Shown: positions 1 to 11,049 of the stretch, one piece after another
Position numbering within the stretch: the stretch's first letter is position 1
Layout: each line of letters begins with the position of its first letter
Assembly (NCBI RefSeq): GCF_000004195.4
Contig: NC_030677.2
Coordinates: 62,688,222 to 62,752,221 of the forward strand
Length of the DNA: 64,000 nucleotides
Reading direction: 5' to 3'
DNA from: Xenopus tropicalis
Lineage: Eukaryota; Chordata; Amphibia; Anura; Pipidae
Notes under the pieces: generated by a model
Told to the model about the DNA's origin: nothing
The model's input: only the letters and a program-made list of their open reading frames with translations
Database searches by the model: none
Position numbers and translations under genes: made by a program

Positions 1-424
1 TTTTTTCGGAAAATTATCGCGACTTTTTCATTACCAATACGATTTTTGCGGAAAAACGCGAGTTTTTCGTAGCCATTCCGAAAGTTTTCGTAGCGTTAAA
101 ACTTGCGCAAAAAGTTGCGATTTTTTCGTAGTGTTTAAACTTGCGCAAAACGTCGCGCCTTTTAAGTTTTAACGCTACGAAAAAAGCGCAACTTTTCGCG
201 CAAGTTTTAACGCTACGAAAAAATCGCAACTTTCGGAATGGCTACGAAAAAGTCGCGTTTTTTCGCGCAAATTGTATTGGTAACGAAAAAGTCGCGATAA
301 TTTCCGAAAAGTCGTAAAGGCGCCGAAAAAAATCGCAAAAAATACAAAAAAGTCGCAAAATGTTCGTTTTCCAATCGGAATTTTTCCAATTCGGTCGGAA
401 TTCGTGTCTTAGTAAATCAGCCCC
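1..424. mobile_element. Foldback MITE, Harbinger-like, left part cut by window
   Basis: The segment is one long imperfect palindrome of A-rich words such as acgaaaaagtcgc and their complements. It ends at the right with ttagtaaatcagcccc followed by TAA. The right terminus matches the ends of the copies at 31156 and 56388. The left terminus lies outside the window. It has no coding capacity; short open frames across it are products of the biased composition. PIF/Harbinger affinity is inferred from the 3-bp target duplications of the complete copies. Confidence 0.75.
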
Positions 425-429
425 TAAGT

Positions 430-671
430 CTACTAAAAAATAATTTCAATATTATTTAAACTCAATAGGATTGTTTTGCCTCCAATAAGGATTAATTATA
501 CCTTAGTTGGGATCAAGTACAAGGTACTGTTTTATTATTACAGAGAAAAAGGAAATCATTTTTAAAAATGTGATATATTTTCTTATAATGGAATCTATGG
601 GAAATGGCCTTTGTGTATTTTGGAAATTTCTGCATAACGGGCTTCCGAATAACGGATCCTATACCTGTACA
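430..671. repeat. GGTATGGGACCTG-family MITE, left end missing
   Basis: The body (tgcctccaataaggatta, then tactgttttattattacag) matches the element at 49299-49545. The right end reads as a diverged complement of the family terminus (ggatcctatacctgt). The left end is absent, apparently where the foldback element at 1-424 adjoins it. Confidence 0.6.
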
Positions 672-850
672 AGTTACCAGCTTGATTTGTCTTATTATTA
701 AAAATAGTATTTAGTTTAAAACTTTGTCTGGTTCATCTGTAGAGAGTTACAGTTCTTCCAATAAATCATTAGAAATGATTCCATCTCAAGTGCATGATGA
801 TCCCAAGCCCAGATAAAGAACTTATCAATGTTCTTTGTGATTCCTAGCCT

Positions 851-1037
851 TTAATGATGAGTGAATCTGTTCCAAAAAAAAGTGAAACGCAGAAAATGAT
901 GCATGGGAACAAAATTGACGCATGCATCAAAAAAATGATGCGTTTGCACCCGTTTCACAAAACAATCCGCCAATGACGAAAAACAGAAATTTGCTGCGAA
1001 TCTATGCCTGCCAAAAAATTTAGCTCGTCCCCACTAG
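851..1037. repeat. GATGAGCGAAT-family short inverted repeat
   Basis: It begins with gatgagtgaatctgt and ends with cctgccaaaaaatttagctcgtc. The same family recurs at 27833, 39888, 44446, 51590, 60964 and 61537. The middle carries gatgcg/cgcatc palindromes. It is non-autonomous, and no coding frame is present. Confidence 0.55.
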
Positions 1038-1735
1038 CCTTCTCTTTCATTCCTGCCTCTGGAAATCACTTACCCGAAGAGTGCCATTTCATGAACTAAA
1101 AATACAGAAGCAAAAATGACCCTTACATTTTTTCTTTATGTATTATCTATAATAATACTGATAATGCAAAGAGCAATAGTACAGTACCATAATTTTGTTA
1201 TTTTGTAACTAACTTTACACTGGATAATAGGAAGGAAAATGTTGCTCACCAGTGTTATACATCTGTGCAATCAATTGTATATTTGCAAGCAGGGTATCAA
1301 AACTTCTGTGCAAGGGCTATGAACCCACCTTTTTTTGCTCCTCACAAAGGGTAGGTGCTTATTCTGAAACAGTGCTTGGCTTAAATGGGACCTTGAAGCA
1401 AAAATGTGTATCGCTTTAAATTTCAGGCAAAATGAAACATTACCTAAACATTATATTTAGTAACGTGTTTAGTTTTGTGATGATTCAGAGTTTCTTAAAC
1501 CTTTGCATTCCTGTACTAATCACAGCCTATTCACAATTAAGCATGTATACAAGCTAACTAATCACAATCATGTCAGTCTGCTTACTATCAAAATGCAGTC
1601 CTGTTTATCTCTGTTAGCTCTTCCCATGTTATCCTAAATTCAGTTTTACACAATATAGGGAAAGAAACAATTCATAGAAGAGCACATCTTCAGAAATACA
1701 TACATTACTACCAAGTTTAACAGCAATGACATATA
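1038..1735. other. Unrecognised non-coding stretch
   Basis: AT-rich sequence with no open frame of note, no microsatellite and no repeat that I can match elsewhere in the window. Confidence 0.5.
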
Positions 1736-2304
1736 GGGGCACATTTACTAACCCACAAATGTCCTAAAAGTGTTTTTTTCGTAATGATCGGTATTTTGCG
1801 ATTTTTTCGGAAATTGTTGCGACTTTTTCGTAGCCGTTACGACTTTTTCGCAAAATGTTGCGACTTTTCCGTAGCGTTACGACTTGCGCAAATTGTCGCA
1901 ACTTTTTCGTAGCCTTCGCGCCAAGTACGAAAGTTTCGGATTCATTCAAGCTTCGGTAGCATGACTTTTCTTGCGCCAGGTTGGAGCTGCAGAGTGCCAT
2001 TGAGTCCTATGGGAGACTTCCAAAATCATGCTAAGTCTGAAAGTTTTGCCCGCAGTTTACGAGCGCTCAATACGAAAAAGTCGCGTCAAGATACGAGCAA
2101 ATCGTAACAGCTATGAAAAAGTCGTGACAATTCGTGCAAGTCGTAATTGTTACGAAAAAGTCACGACAATTCACGCAAGTCGTAATGGTTACGAAAAAGT
2201 TGCGACAATTTACGAAAAAGTCGTAACGGCTGCGAAAAAAATCGCAAAAAATACGAAAAAGTCGCAAAATGTTTGTTTTCCAATCGGAATTTTTCCAATT
2301 CGGA
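1736..2304. mobile_element. Foldback MITE copy with one 52-bp unit, right end lost
   Basis: It starts ggggcacatttactaaccca after ATA. The left arm contains three gcgactttttcg-type words. One copy of the 52-bp motif (cttgcgccaggttggagctg region) sits at about 1967-2020. The right arm shows an exact 39-bp periodicity: the word tacgaaaaagtc (first one tatg) starts at 2112, 2151 and 2190. The copy stops at ccaattcgga without the expected gtgcccc terminus, so the end has been lost. Confidence 0.75.
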
Positions 2305-2529
2305 TATTTTGAACAGTAGAATATCAAGCATTGTCTTTAAGTTCAGATGTCACATTTTGGACTTGGTACTTCCCTCTGCAAACTTGATCTTGAATCCAGT
2401 TGTAGATTACACAACCCTAGGGATTGGAATTCCATGTAAAGATGGGTAAAGGCTAAAAATACAGATATGTAGTACTTACATGACACATGAAGCATTACTG
2501 TGAGTAAAGATCAGTGAGATTGTATATCT

Positions 2530-2555
2530 ACACACACACACACACACCACACACA
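2530..2555. repeat. (CA)n microsatellite
   Basis: About 13 CA units with one interruption (ccac). Confidence 0.85.
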
Positions 2556-2589
2556 GCATTTTTTCTTGTCCCATGAAAAACGTGAAAAT

Positions 2590-3415
2590 GGGGGTTCTAT
2601 TTTATATACATTCTTTACAGAGTAGAGTAGGGTTCTTAGTGGGGTGCAACAGGGCTTGGAGTTGGGTTTGCTTTTATTAACTTTGTTCATTAATAACTTT
2701 GGAGGTGGGCATTTAAAGTAATGTATCTATGTTTGCAGACGATACTAAACTATGTAGTCCAATTAACCCCATCCAAGATGTAGCATCATTGCAACAAGAT
2801 CTTGACAAACTGGCAGTCTGTTGACAGATGAGATTCAATGTCAATAGATGTTAGGTCATGAACCTGTGATGTAAACAAAAATGCCAGCCACTTATACCCC
2901 TATTACCCAAATCCTGAACAAAATCTGGGATTTGGTACATCCCTAATTAAGTATAGATCCATAGGAGGAGAGGGTAATTCTTCTACATTACAAAGTAGTG
3001 GTAAGGCCCCATCTAGAATATGCAGTACAGTTTTGGTCTCCAGAGCTTAAACAAGATATAATTGAATCAGAAAAAGCCCAAACAAGGGCAACAAAGTTCA
3101 GTTATGAGGAAAGACTGGCCAAGTTGGGTTTTTTTCACACTGTAGAAGAGGTAATTAAGGGGAGATATGTATAAATATAAGAGGACCATACAATAAACTC
3201 TCTGTTACTTTATTGACCAGTAGGTCCTTCCAACTGACATGAGGGCATTCAGTCAGATAAGAAGAAAGGAGGTTCAGTGTTAATATTAGAAAAAAAGGTT
3301 TCTACATTGACAGCAGTTAAAGCAGTAATAGCTGTAAAGTTGTGGAATTCTCTCCCTGAAGTGGTTGTTTTAGCAACAACATTTGATAGCATCAATTAAG
3401 AGTCTGTAACATGGT
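2590..3415 (+). pseudogene. CR1-like LINE reverse transcriptase remnant
   Basis: Conceptual reading on the plus strand gives a reverse-transcriptase signature. A G-V-Q-Q-G-L-E-L-G stretch starts near 2641, where the family usually has GVPQGSVLGP. A catalytic F-A-D-D-T-K motif lies at 2732-2749. These are followed by a Q-Q-D-L-D-K-L stretch and, near 3005-3090, by H-L-E-Y-A-V-Q-F-W-S-like and A-T-K sequences, in the order seen in CR1-group LINEs. Frameshifts and stops break the frame repeatedly. The gap between domains is shorter than in an intact element, so the copy is also deleted. It is an old dead retrotransposon fragment. The subfamily (CR1 or a close relative) is inferred from motif order. 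Confidence 0.7.
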
Positions 3416-3753
3416 GCACAATAACTTTTTGTAGTAATTGGCTGAATACACACTACTGTCACAGGACACAGGGGACTTGTAGTTTAAATACTTACAAAAG
3501 AATAAACTGGAGGTACACATGCTCGTGCAGATGAACACAACAACAGTTCTAGTCAGAATCACTAGTATAGCTTCTTTAAAGTCAGTTGTTTACCAAATCC
3601 CTGGGTTATTACAGAACAAGGTTTGCAGGGTCACTGGGTGTGCCTGTTGCCTGTCTTCCTGCATATTATCTTCAGGTCAGGTGCTCTGTACTTGATTGAA
3701 CACAGGCACATAAGTAAGCCTGTTATAGAGGTCCTAAGCCCTATCTATTCCTA

Positions 3754-4627
3754 GGGGCACATTTACTAATCCACTAACGTCCGAAATGTATTATTTTTTA
3801 TTATTATTATTATTATTTTTTCGTAAATTGTCGCGACTTTTTCGTAGCCATTGCGACTTGCGCGAATTGTCGCAACTTTTTCGTAGCCGTCACGCCGAGT
3901 ACGAAAGTTTCGGATTCATTCAAGCTTCAGTATCGTGACTTTCCTTGGGCCAGGTTGGAGCTGCAGAGTGCCATTGAGTCCTATGGGAGACTTTCCTTGG
4001 GCCAGGTTGGAGCTGCAGAGTGCCATTGAGTCCTATGGGAGACTTTCCTTGGGCCAGGTTGGAGCTGCAGAGTGCCATTGAGTCCTATGGGAGACTTTCC
4101 TTGGGCCAGGTTGGAGCTGCAGAGTGCCATTGAGTCCTATGGGAGACTTTCCTTGGGCCAGGTTGGAGCTGCAGAGTGCCATTGAGTCCTATGGGAGACT
4201 TTCCTTGGGCCAGGTTGGAGCTGCAGAGTGCCATTGAGCCCTATGGGAGACTTTCCTTGGGCCAGGTTGGAGCTGCAGAGTGCCATTGAGTCCTATGGGA
4301 GACTTTCCTTGGGCCAGGTTGGAGCTGCAGAGTGCCATTGAGTCCTATGGGAGGCTTCCAAAATCATGCAAAGTCTGAAAGGTTTGCCCGCTGTTTACGA
4401 GCGCTCAATACGAAAAAGTCGCGACAATATACGAGCAAATCGTAACGGCTACGAAAAAGTCGCAACAATTCGCGCAAGTCGTAACGGCTACTAAAAAGTC
4501 GCGGCAACTTACGAAAAAGTGATAACGGTGATGAAAAAAAATCGCAAAAAATACGAAAAAGTTGCAAAATGTTCGTTTCCAATCCGAATTTTTCCCATTC
4601 GGATTCGTGGATTAGTATATGTGCCCC
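3754..4627. mobile_element. Foldback MITE with eightfold internal 52-bp array
   Basis: Terminal sequences are ggggcacatttactaatcca on the left and a complementary gtgcccc end on the right. A 3-bp target duplication CTA flanks it at 3751-3753 and 4628-4630. The arms consist of cgaaaaagtcgc-type words. Where sister copies have one spacer unit, this one holds eight (listed separately), which makes it about 320 bases longer than the copy at 37854. It contains a short TTA-rich run near 3792-3815. It has no transposase, so mobilisation would need a partner supplied elsewhere. Confidence 0.85.
3937..4352. repeat. 52-bp minisatellite, eight tandem units
   Basis: Units start at 3937, 3989, 4041, 4093, 4145, 4197, 4249 and 4301, exactly 52 bases apart. 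The unit begins gactttccttgggccaggtt and ends cctatggga. All units look identical by eye except the sixth, which has agccctat instead of agtcctat. Such homogeneity implies recent amplification. The array lies wholly inside the foldback element at 3754-4627. Confidence 0.97.
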
Positions 4628-4630
4628 CTA

Positions 4631-6023
4631 GTGTTGCTTCTTACTGTGTTTCTGTCTGGATGAGGTACCACTGGAGCACTGGCCCATTTTTTACTCCTGG
4701 TGGAGCCTTAGCAGCTACATATAGCTGGCCTACCACTGTCTCTCATGGTCTACAGTGAACTCCATGGATCTGACATATTACTAGCTCCTTGGCATAATTC
4801 AGTATTGTCTTCTAACATTAGGCAAACAGGAAGTAGTCTCTTTATAGAATGTAATAACACTTGCTCTAGAACCTCCTCAAGAGAATGCCCTATCTAGCAG
4901 TGGTCTCCAGTGACTGAAACTGAAATAACAGTATTTATACATTATAAACTTATCAAAAAATATCTACATGTTACAGGTGGAATGGCTTATTAGCAATGCA
5001 AAAAAATACAGGGCCACTGAAATTCTTTCCCCTCTTACTTCAAATTGATGGGGCTTCCTCAGGTTAATTAGCAGTTAGGTTGGTTTCATTAGACCATAAA
5101 GTTGAATTTGATGTAGATGTAGAGATCTGTCTTTTTTTAACTAAATTCATATGTATGACACTAGTGATACTTACAGTATAAACCTACAGAACTTCCAAAG
5201 ATCTGTTGTAAATAACTGAGAAACCATACAAATATGACAGAAGCTTCTTAAACCCACTGCCTCTTTTAACCCAGGTGGGTAGTCTACTTCTCTTCTAGCT
5301 AATGATATCTTACTGTCTAACCTTAAATAGCAGTATTTTTATACTGAAAAGGAGGCATTCAAATCTAAATGTAAACAAAACTTCAAGATCTAATTTTGCA
5401 TTAAACTTAGCAAAAATTGTAAGATAAAACTGGTAATTTTATCTGTTGAGTCAAATTACCGGTTGTCAGAAAATACATTGTAAAGCTGCAATTGAACTGT
5501 TTAGATTTAACCTAATCACGCGAAACCTCCGGAATATTTTGAAGCTAAACATACCTTTTTGCTGCGGCATACTTATGTATGACATATTATCAGCGTTTCT
5601 TTCAATGACTGTGAGTGACTGCCTAGCTGTGAGGTTAAACATTTGTATTTAATATAGCATTTTCCTTTAAATGATGGTGCCCGTTGAAATATACATTGCT
5701 AAAATATTTGTTTTTGTGTTTTTTAGTATAATGTGCTGCTGGGAAGATACTGGCTTGTGCATTAATACAATAAAATGTGCAATGTTTCTGCCAGTCCCTT
5801 GTATATCTACATTTTGTTATAGAGTTAGAATCAGCTCATGTAAAGGCCTTTTATATGTCACAAAGAATCTATCATCTTCCTAACGCTGTTCATTTGCTAT
5901 TCCTCCACAGTCCGTCTCCACCTTGCAACAAATAACCTTTAGGTTCTAGGACTCCATTTTTCAAAAATGTCAGAGCGCTTAGCAATGTTTAAAAAGCTAA
6001 TGTTTCTGTATGTTTTGATGCAG
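4631..6023. other. Unrecognised non-coding stretch
   Basis: Moderately AT-rich, apparently single-copy sequence. A 68-codon frame at 5446-5652 and a 70-codon frame at 5671-5883 have no recognisable motif and look like chance frames. Sequence just upstream of 6024 fits the end of an intron (see next entry). Confidence 0.45.
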
Positions 6024-6080
6024 AACTTTTGATTGATCATCAAAGCACTGTGGAATATTTAATGCCAGATACAACACAAG
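6024..6080 (+). CDS. Possible internal coding exon of 57 bp
   Basis: The stretch is preceded by a pyrimidine-leaning tract and an acceptor (tgttttgatgcag, 6011-6023). It is followed by a near-consensus donor, aag|gtaagtgc, at 6078-6088. Of the three frames, the one with two leading bases is open throughout and reads L-L-I-D-H-Q-S-T-V-E-Y-L-M-P-D-T-T-Q. The length is divisible by three, so including or skipping the exon would keep frame, as is common for cassette exons. I do not recognise the peptide. No other exon of the same gene is evident nearby, so in this reading the surrounding sequence would be intron. Chance co-occurrence of acceptor, open frame and donor over this length is possible. 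Confidence 0.3.
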
Positions 6081-7897
6081 GTAAGTGCATATAAAAATCT
6101 TGTTCTTTTAAGTTTGATTTTTTATTTTTATTATCTGGACTTACAGGAAGAGATACAGCAATGACAATAACAAGGAGTGATATTTAAACAAACAATTTGC
6201 TTTTTGTGGGTATTAATTAATTAATTAATTAATTAAAGGAGATACTTTATACAGCACTCAATACTAATAAAGCATAAATAGGTAGATGGCAAAGCAATTC
6301 TTTTGGGGTTTTTTTTTTTATGTTTTCAGCAGCCTTAAGGCATGATACTCTATTATAGGGTTAGACCCACTATCTGAAAAGCCCCACATCCCAAAACATT
6401 TTGTGTTTTTACCCCAGTCTATTGACTCCAATGGATGAAATATTACTAGGTAAAAGTTTGTTGCCAGTTTCAATTATCACTATTTAAATTGTCAAACATT
6501 AAAGTAGGAATACACAATGCTTTGCCGAAAACAAAATTTGCAAAATTGAAACGTTTTGCTGAAATTTTGTCAAATGTATCCCTAGTGACTATCACTCCGA
6601 GAAGAACCGGGAAGTGAAACATTCATAATTAATCAGTTGTTTTGGTACCCTTTACGTAGCTAGAGTCTTAGCCTGATTCACAAATCCCTTCCCTTCAGAC
6701 CTAGGTTGAAGTCAGACCCTAAAGGCAATTACTTATTGGTTTAGTTTACATAAAATAATAATGAGAAATATTCTAGATCCAGAAGTAGAACGATTAAGCC
6801 AAGCTGGGCTGCCAAAACAGGTGTTTAGGGTATTGATGAATGGAGTGGGGTTGAAAGAGGTATAGGCAATTCAACACCCAGACATTCAGTTGTAGTGCTA
6901 CTTGTACTCTCATAAGGTGAGATTTATAGAGACTGGATATGGCCTTTTCTTTCAGTAACATGCTCCCATGTATAATGTGTACTTTATTCAATTTTGGCGA
7001 TATAATGGGAGATCCCACCACCAAAGGTGGTTAAATATAATAAGTGATGGTGAAGGATAAACTGTGCTATTACACACTTCTTCTAAAAATATGCTAGTAC
7101 TGGACAGGGTATAGCAAGCCTTTAGAAAAAAATATAAAAGGTAATATCCAGAGTGGAATTAATTCAATTTGAAACAAAAAAAAAACAACAGAAAAGGAAT
7201 AAAAACCAGTCTAGTAAGGCCATGGCCACAGAAATAAAAGCAACAGAGTCTTCTACATCAGAAAACAAAACAACACAAAGAAACACAGCAAGAATAAAAG
7301 AATAAAATTGCCATGGAAGAGCCAAAGAGAGTTCTTCTTTGCACTAAATTCTAACTGACCTTTACCCTAATGAGTGACAGCAAGAACAATTTAGCTATCC
7401 CATACTTAGCACCAGCAAAGAATAAACCTTTAAAGGTTTAACAGATACATGTTTTACTTAAAAGGCTGGTTGTTGTGCATAGTGTAACCAGTGCATTGTG
7501 GTAAATGTTGATATATGGGACCTAATGAAATGCATGCGAACAGGTGTTAAACTATTATTGAAAATCTATTCTATGCCTTTAAATGAACAATATGATCGGA
7601 CAATCTTGCTGGCTAAGTGGGAAAGAAAATTAATTATATACCTGATTAAGCTTGGAATGACATTAAGCCCTCCTCAAAGAATAATCCAAACCTAGTATAT
7701 CCAAAGGGCATATTACATTCCAGCCTGCTTGCATCATAGTGCCTGTCACTTCACCAATGTCCCCTAGATGCCTTATAGAAGGGCACCTTCCTACAAATGA
7801 TATGTAATACTAACTGCATACCGGACTTGAATAATAACTATAATACACAATCTATGCAATTTTAACTTCCCTCAAATTATAAATGCAAGTATATTAA
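6081..7897. other. Unrecognised stretch with a TTAA microsatellite
   Basis: It holds a run of about six TTAA units at 6212-6236 and a poly-T at 6311-6320. Otherwise no repeat or open frame that I can identify. Confidence 0.5.
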
Positions 7898-8214
7898 GGG
7901 GCTGATTTACTAACCCACGAATTCGAATCCGAATTGGAAAAATTCCGATTGGAAACGAACATTTTGCGACTTTTTCGTATTTTTTGCGATTTTTTCGGCG
8001 CCTTTACGACTTTTCGGAAATTATCGCGACTTTTTCGTTACCAATACGATTTGCGCGAAAAAACGCGAGTTTTTCGTAGCCATTCCGAAAGTTGCGATTT
8101 TTTCGTAGCGTTAAAACTTGCGCGAAAAGTTGCGCTTTTTTCGTAGCGTTAAAACTTAAAAGGCGCGACGTTTTGCGCAAGTTTTAACACTACGAAAAAA
8201 ACGCAACTTTTTGC
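7898..8214. mobile_element. Half copy of foldback MITE
   Basis: It starts TAA then ggggctgatttactaaccca and runs through the left arm and centre of the palindrome, with the same word order as the right arm at 1-424 in reverse. It breaks off at about 8214 shortly past the centre (gcaactttttgc), where unrelated sequence begins. The second arm is missing. Confidence 0.75.
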
Positions 8215-8687
8215 TTATCGTCGGTGTGTCTGACGATAGAGAGATCAGACAGTGAGGGAGTGGGTCTGGGTCAGTGGTGCCCACGAGGGTCTGACCCTGA
8301 AATTATATATGGTATCTGCAAAACACATAAAAATACATATCTATATGGGAAAGCTAAACTTTAATTAAAAAGAAATAGTTTTAGGAACTGTAAGTAATAT
8401 AAATATGTGTCGATAGATTTGATAACATCTGGTATGTGCAATTCACGAAAAGCCTGAATTGTGCAACCTATTTTCAACCTGTGCTTCCTGTAAATATACA
8501 TATTATGCAATTGAATGTAAAAGAATCTCTAAGTCTGATAACGCATCTGGCAAACAATATGCTATGTCTACAAAATATGTTAAAAACTAATAAAAATAAA
8601 AGTATACAAAAAAAAAATATACATATTATAGAATTACTGAAACAAAAAATAAATAAAGTAAAAAAATCCAATGGGATTCTCTCTTCT

Positions 8688-8855
8688 TTAAAGGGGTTGT
8701 TTACCTTTAAGTAAAAATTACGAGTGATGTTGCCCATAGCAACCAATCATATTTTTCCTTTTGTTGTCTAAATTGTAGGTGCCGTTCAAATCTAATTGCT
8801 AATTAGTTGCTAAGGACAACATCACAGGTGATGTTTGTCTCCAATATTAATAATT
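8688..8855. repeat. T2-like MITE fragments
   Basis: The terminus tttaaaggggttgtttacc is typical of frog TTAA-target MITEs. It is joined to a gttgcccatagcaaccaatc / ttgctaaggacaacatcac inverted pair that also occurs in the elements at 36485 and 54657. A composite or rearranged remnant; boundaries approximate. Confidence 0.5.
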
Positions 8856-8950
8856 ATGCCCCTTAATTAAAACTATACCCCCAGAGTGAATACTTAACCA
8901 ACAGATATTAATATTTGTTAAGTGACCTATAAAAGAATCTTGTCAAACTG

Positions 8951-8951
<1 letters not shown>

Positions 8952-8998
<47 letters not shown>
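8952..8998. repeat. (AT)n microsatellite
   Basis: About 23 uninterrupted AT dinucleotides directly left of the hairpin. Confidence 0.95.
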
Positions 8999-9001
<3 letters not shown>

Positions 9002-9206
9002 GAAAAAGAAGCCGCTCTCTCAGGACAAATAAAAAGTAATTTATTGAGTAGACGAACTGACGTTTCGGCTGAACACCTCAGCCTTTCTCAAAGTTGAGAC
9101 TTTGAGAAAGGCTGAGGTGTTCAGCCGAAACGTCGGTTCGTCTACTCAATAAATTACTTTTTATTTTTGCACCTAAGTCCTGAGAGAGCGGCTTCTTTTT
9201 CTTCTT
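8999..9206. repeat. Snap-back hairpin repeat with GAAACGTC core
   Basis: Left arm 8999-9094 and right arm 9099-9206 are near-perfect complements around a 4-base loop (tgag). The right arm has about 10 extra bases (ttgcacctaa). Each arm carries a TTTATTGAGTAGACGAAC block and a cgtttcggctgaacacctca block. The long perfect stems could fold back in single strands. Three related hairpins occur at 19511, 28740 and 41950. Confidence 0.85.
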
Positions 9207-9281
9207 ATCTCGTTTTCACTTTGAAGACTGCACCCAGGCGGATTTGAGATTTATACGTGAGTGCCAGTATTGCATTTTGAC

Positions 9282-9284
<3 letters not shown>

Positions 9285-9322
<38 letters not shown>
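9285..9322. repeat. (TA)n microsatellite
   Basis: About 18 TA units flanking the right side of the hairpin insertion. Confidence 0.9.
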
Positions 9323-9325
<3 letters not shown>

Positions 9326-9733
9326 TAAATATTGCCCTTTTACATCCTTTCCCTTGCTCCACCATTTTAGTGATGGGCTGTGTGATCCCTCAGAGATCAC
9401 ATGACCAGAAATAATGCAGCTCTAACTGTAACAGGAAGTAGTGTGGGAGCAAAAGACAGAACTCTGCCCAGTAATTGGCTGATGGAGCCTAGCATGTATG
9501 TGTGCCTTGGCTTGTTTGTGTGCACTGTGAATCCTATGATCCCAGGAGGTGGCCCTTAACGCTTAAAATGGCAGTTTTCTATTTAGGAGTACCCAATAGC
9601 ACATACCACTAAAAAAAAGTATATTTTTATGAAAATGGTTTATTTAGATGAAGCAGGGTTTTAGATATGAGATTGTTTATGCAATATATTTTTATACAGA
9701 CCTACATTGTTTGGGGGTATAGTTTTCCTTTAT

Positions 9734-10160
9734 TATGTTATAGAATGAGAAATTCTTAGCAACTTTTAAATTAGTCTTCGTTTTTTTAAGTTTTATTGTC
9801 TTTGAATTATTTGCCTTTTGCTGCCACTTTCAACCTTCAAATGGCAGTCCCTGACCCCGGAAGTCTAAAAACGACTGCCTTGTGAGGCTGCAATTTAATT
9901 GTTATTGTTACATTTGTTTACTTATGTTTTTATTCAGGCCTCTCCTATTCATATTCCAATGTCTCACTCTCAACACTGCTTAGTTTCTTGGGAAATTTGT
10001 ACCCTAGCGAACTGGAGAGCTGCTGAACAAAAAGCTAAATGATTAAAAAAACCACACATAATAAAAAAAATGAAGACCAATTGCAAATTGTTTTAGAGTA
10101 TTAATTACGTTATCATAGCAAAAGTTAATTTTAAAGGTTAACAAGCCCTTTAAAGCTGAC
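9734..10160. repeat. Fragment of frog MITE (GGTTAACAAGCCCTTTAAA end)
   Basis: The right end, aaaggttaacaagcccttta, resembles the terminus of the TTAAAGGTGAACAACCCCTTTAA family. The central block (gctgccactttcaaccttca, gtcagggactgcc complement) matches the fragment at 55730 in the opposite orientation. The left end is uncertain. Confidence 0.55.
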
Positions 10161-11049
10161 AGTGATAAAAATTGACATGAGAACGCATCTAATCTGATGC
10201 TCAGCTTGCAGAATTATAAAAGCCACTTGCAAAAACATGAAACTGCTCACAATGTGATTGAACTCCAAAACGTAGTCCATGTACTTTCACTCAAAGGCGC
10301 AGTTACCAGAAATCAGTCTTGCCGTAATGTAGAACTTACAATAAAAATGACACCTAGAGCCATCAAAGTGATGTCTTAAATACACTCATGCAGTTTAAAT
10401 GTATTTGCTGTTTATAAAAAATATTTGATTTACATATAATTTGAATTCTTCATGAAAAGCCTTAAATTATTTAAATAGCTCAACTGGAAAGGAAATTACG
10501 AAAACTTTTATTCTGCACATCTCTCTCAGGTATACAGTCTTACAGAAACTAGACAGCATAAATTATGTAGGAAATTCCTTAGGGTATGCTTTCTAATATA
10601 AAATATCTGCAATGTACATGCTGTTTTTTGAGCATGAATGAAGATGACAGTTGGTAAAGTACTTTTTTACACGTTTGATTTTACTTCGTCAAAAACTATT
10701 GCAGAATATGGCAGTGTGGTTAAATGTGAAAGGCATATTAATTGAGGCATGCAGTTTAAAGAGACATACTATAAAATGTGATATAATGACCATTTGGAAA
10801 GTACACTATAAAAAAAATTGATGTTTTACCCTTGAGCAACACAAATTAAAATGTATCGTTGTTGAAAACTGTCATAATGGATAAACTCCTTTGCTTGAAA
10901 ATGGAGTTGCTTCTGACTACTTACATCGCTGTTTTAAATGAAGTTAACTTTAGTGTTCAAGCGTTCACAGTCTGAATGGTGTTACTGTAGCAAAGAGAAA
11001 GAGTATACTGTACAACTAAATTGTCTGTAAATTGGCATTTTAAAGTATT
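10161..11049. other. Unrecognised non-coding stretch
   Basis: AT-rich. A 60-codon frame at 10197-10379 has no motif and no splice context that I trust. Confidence 0.45.

Larger units (their letters stand above)
8863..9733. mobile_element. Frog MITE with AAAACTATACCCCC ends
   Basis: The left end is ttaattaaaactataccccc at 8863-8882 and the right end is the complementary gggggtatagttttcctt at 9715-9732. The body (accagaaataatgcagctctaa, gtaacaggaagtagtgtg, ctaggagcctagcatg region) matches a high-copy frog family that I know from memory. Two AT runs and a snap-back hairpin at 8952-9322 interrupt it, which shows that the hairpin is the younger insertion. Confidence 0.65.

Noticed and set aside
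2028..2312. 94-codon frame with a repeating ASRNxYEKVxTI pattern
   Set aside because: The peptide repeat is only the translation of the 39-bp arm unit of a foldback element; other copies translate differently and are broken.
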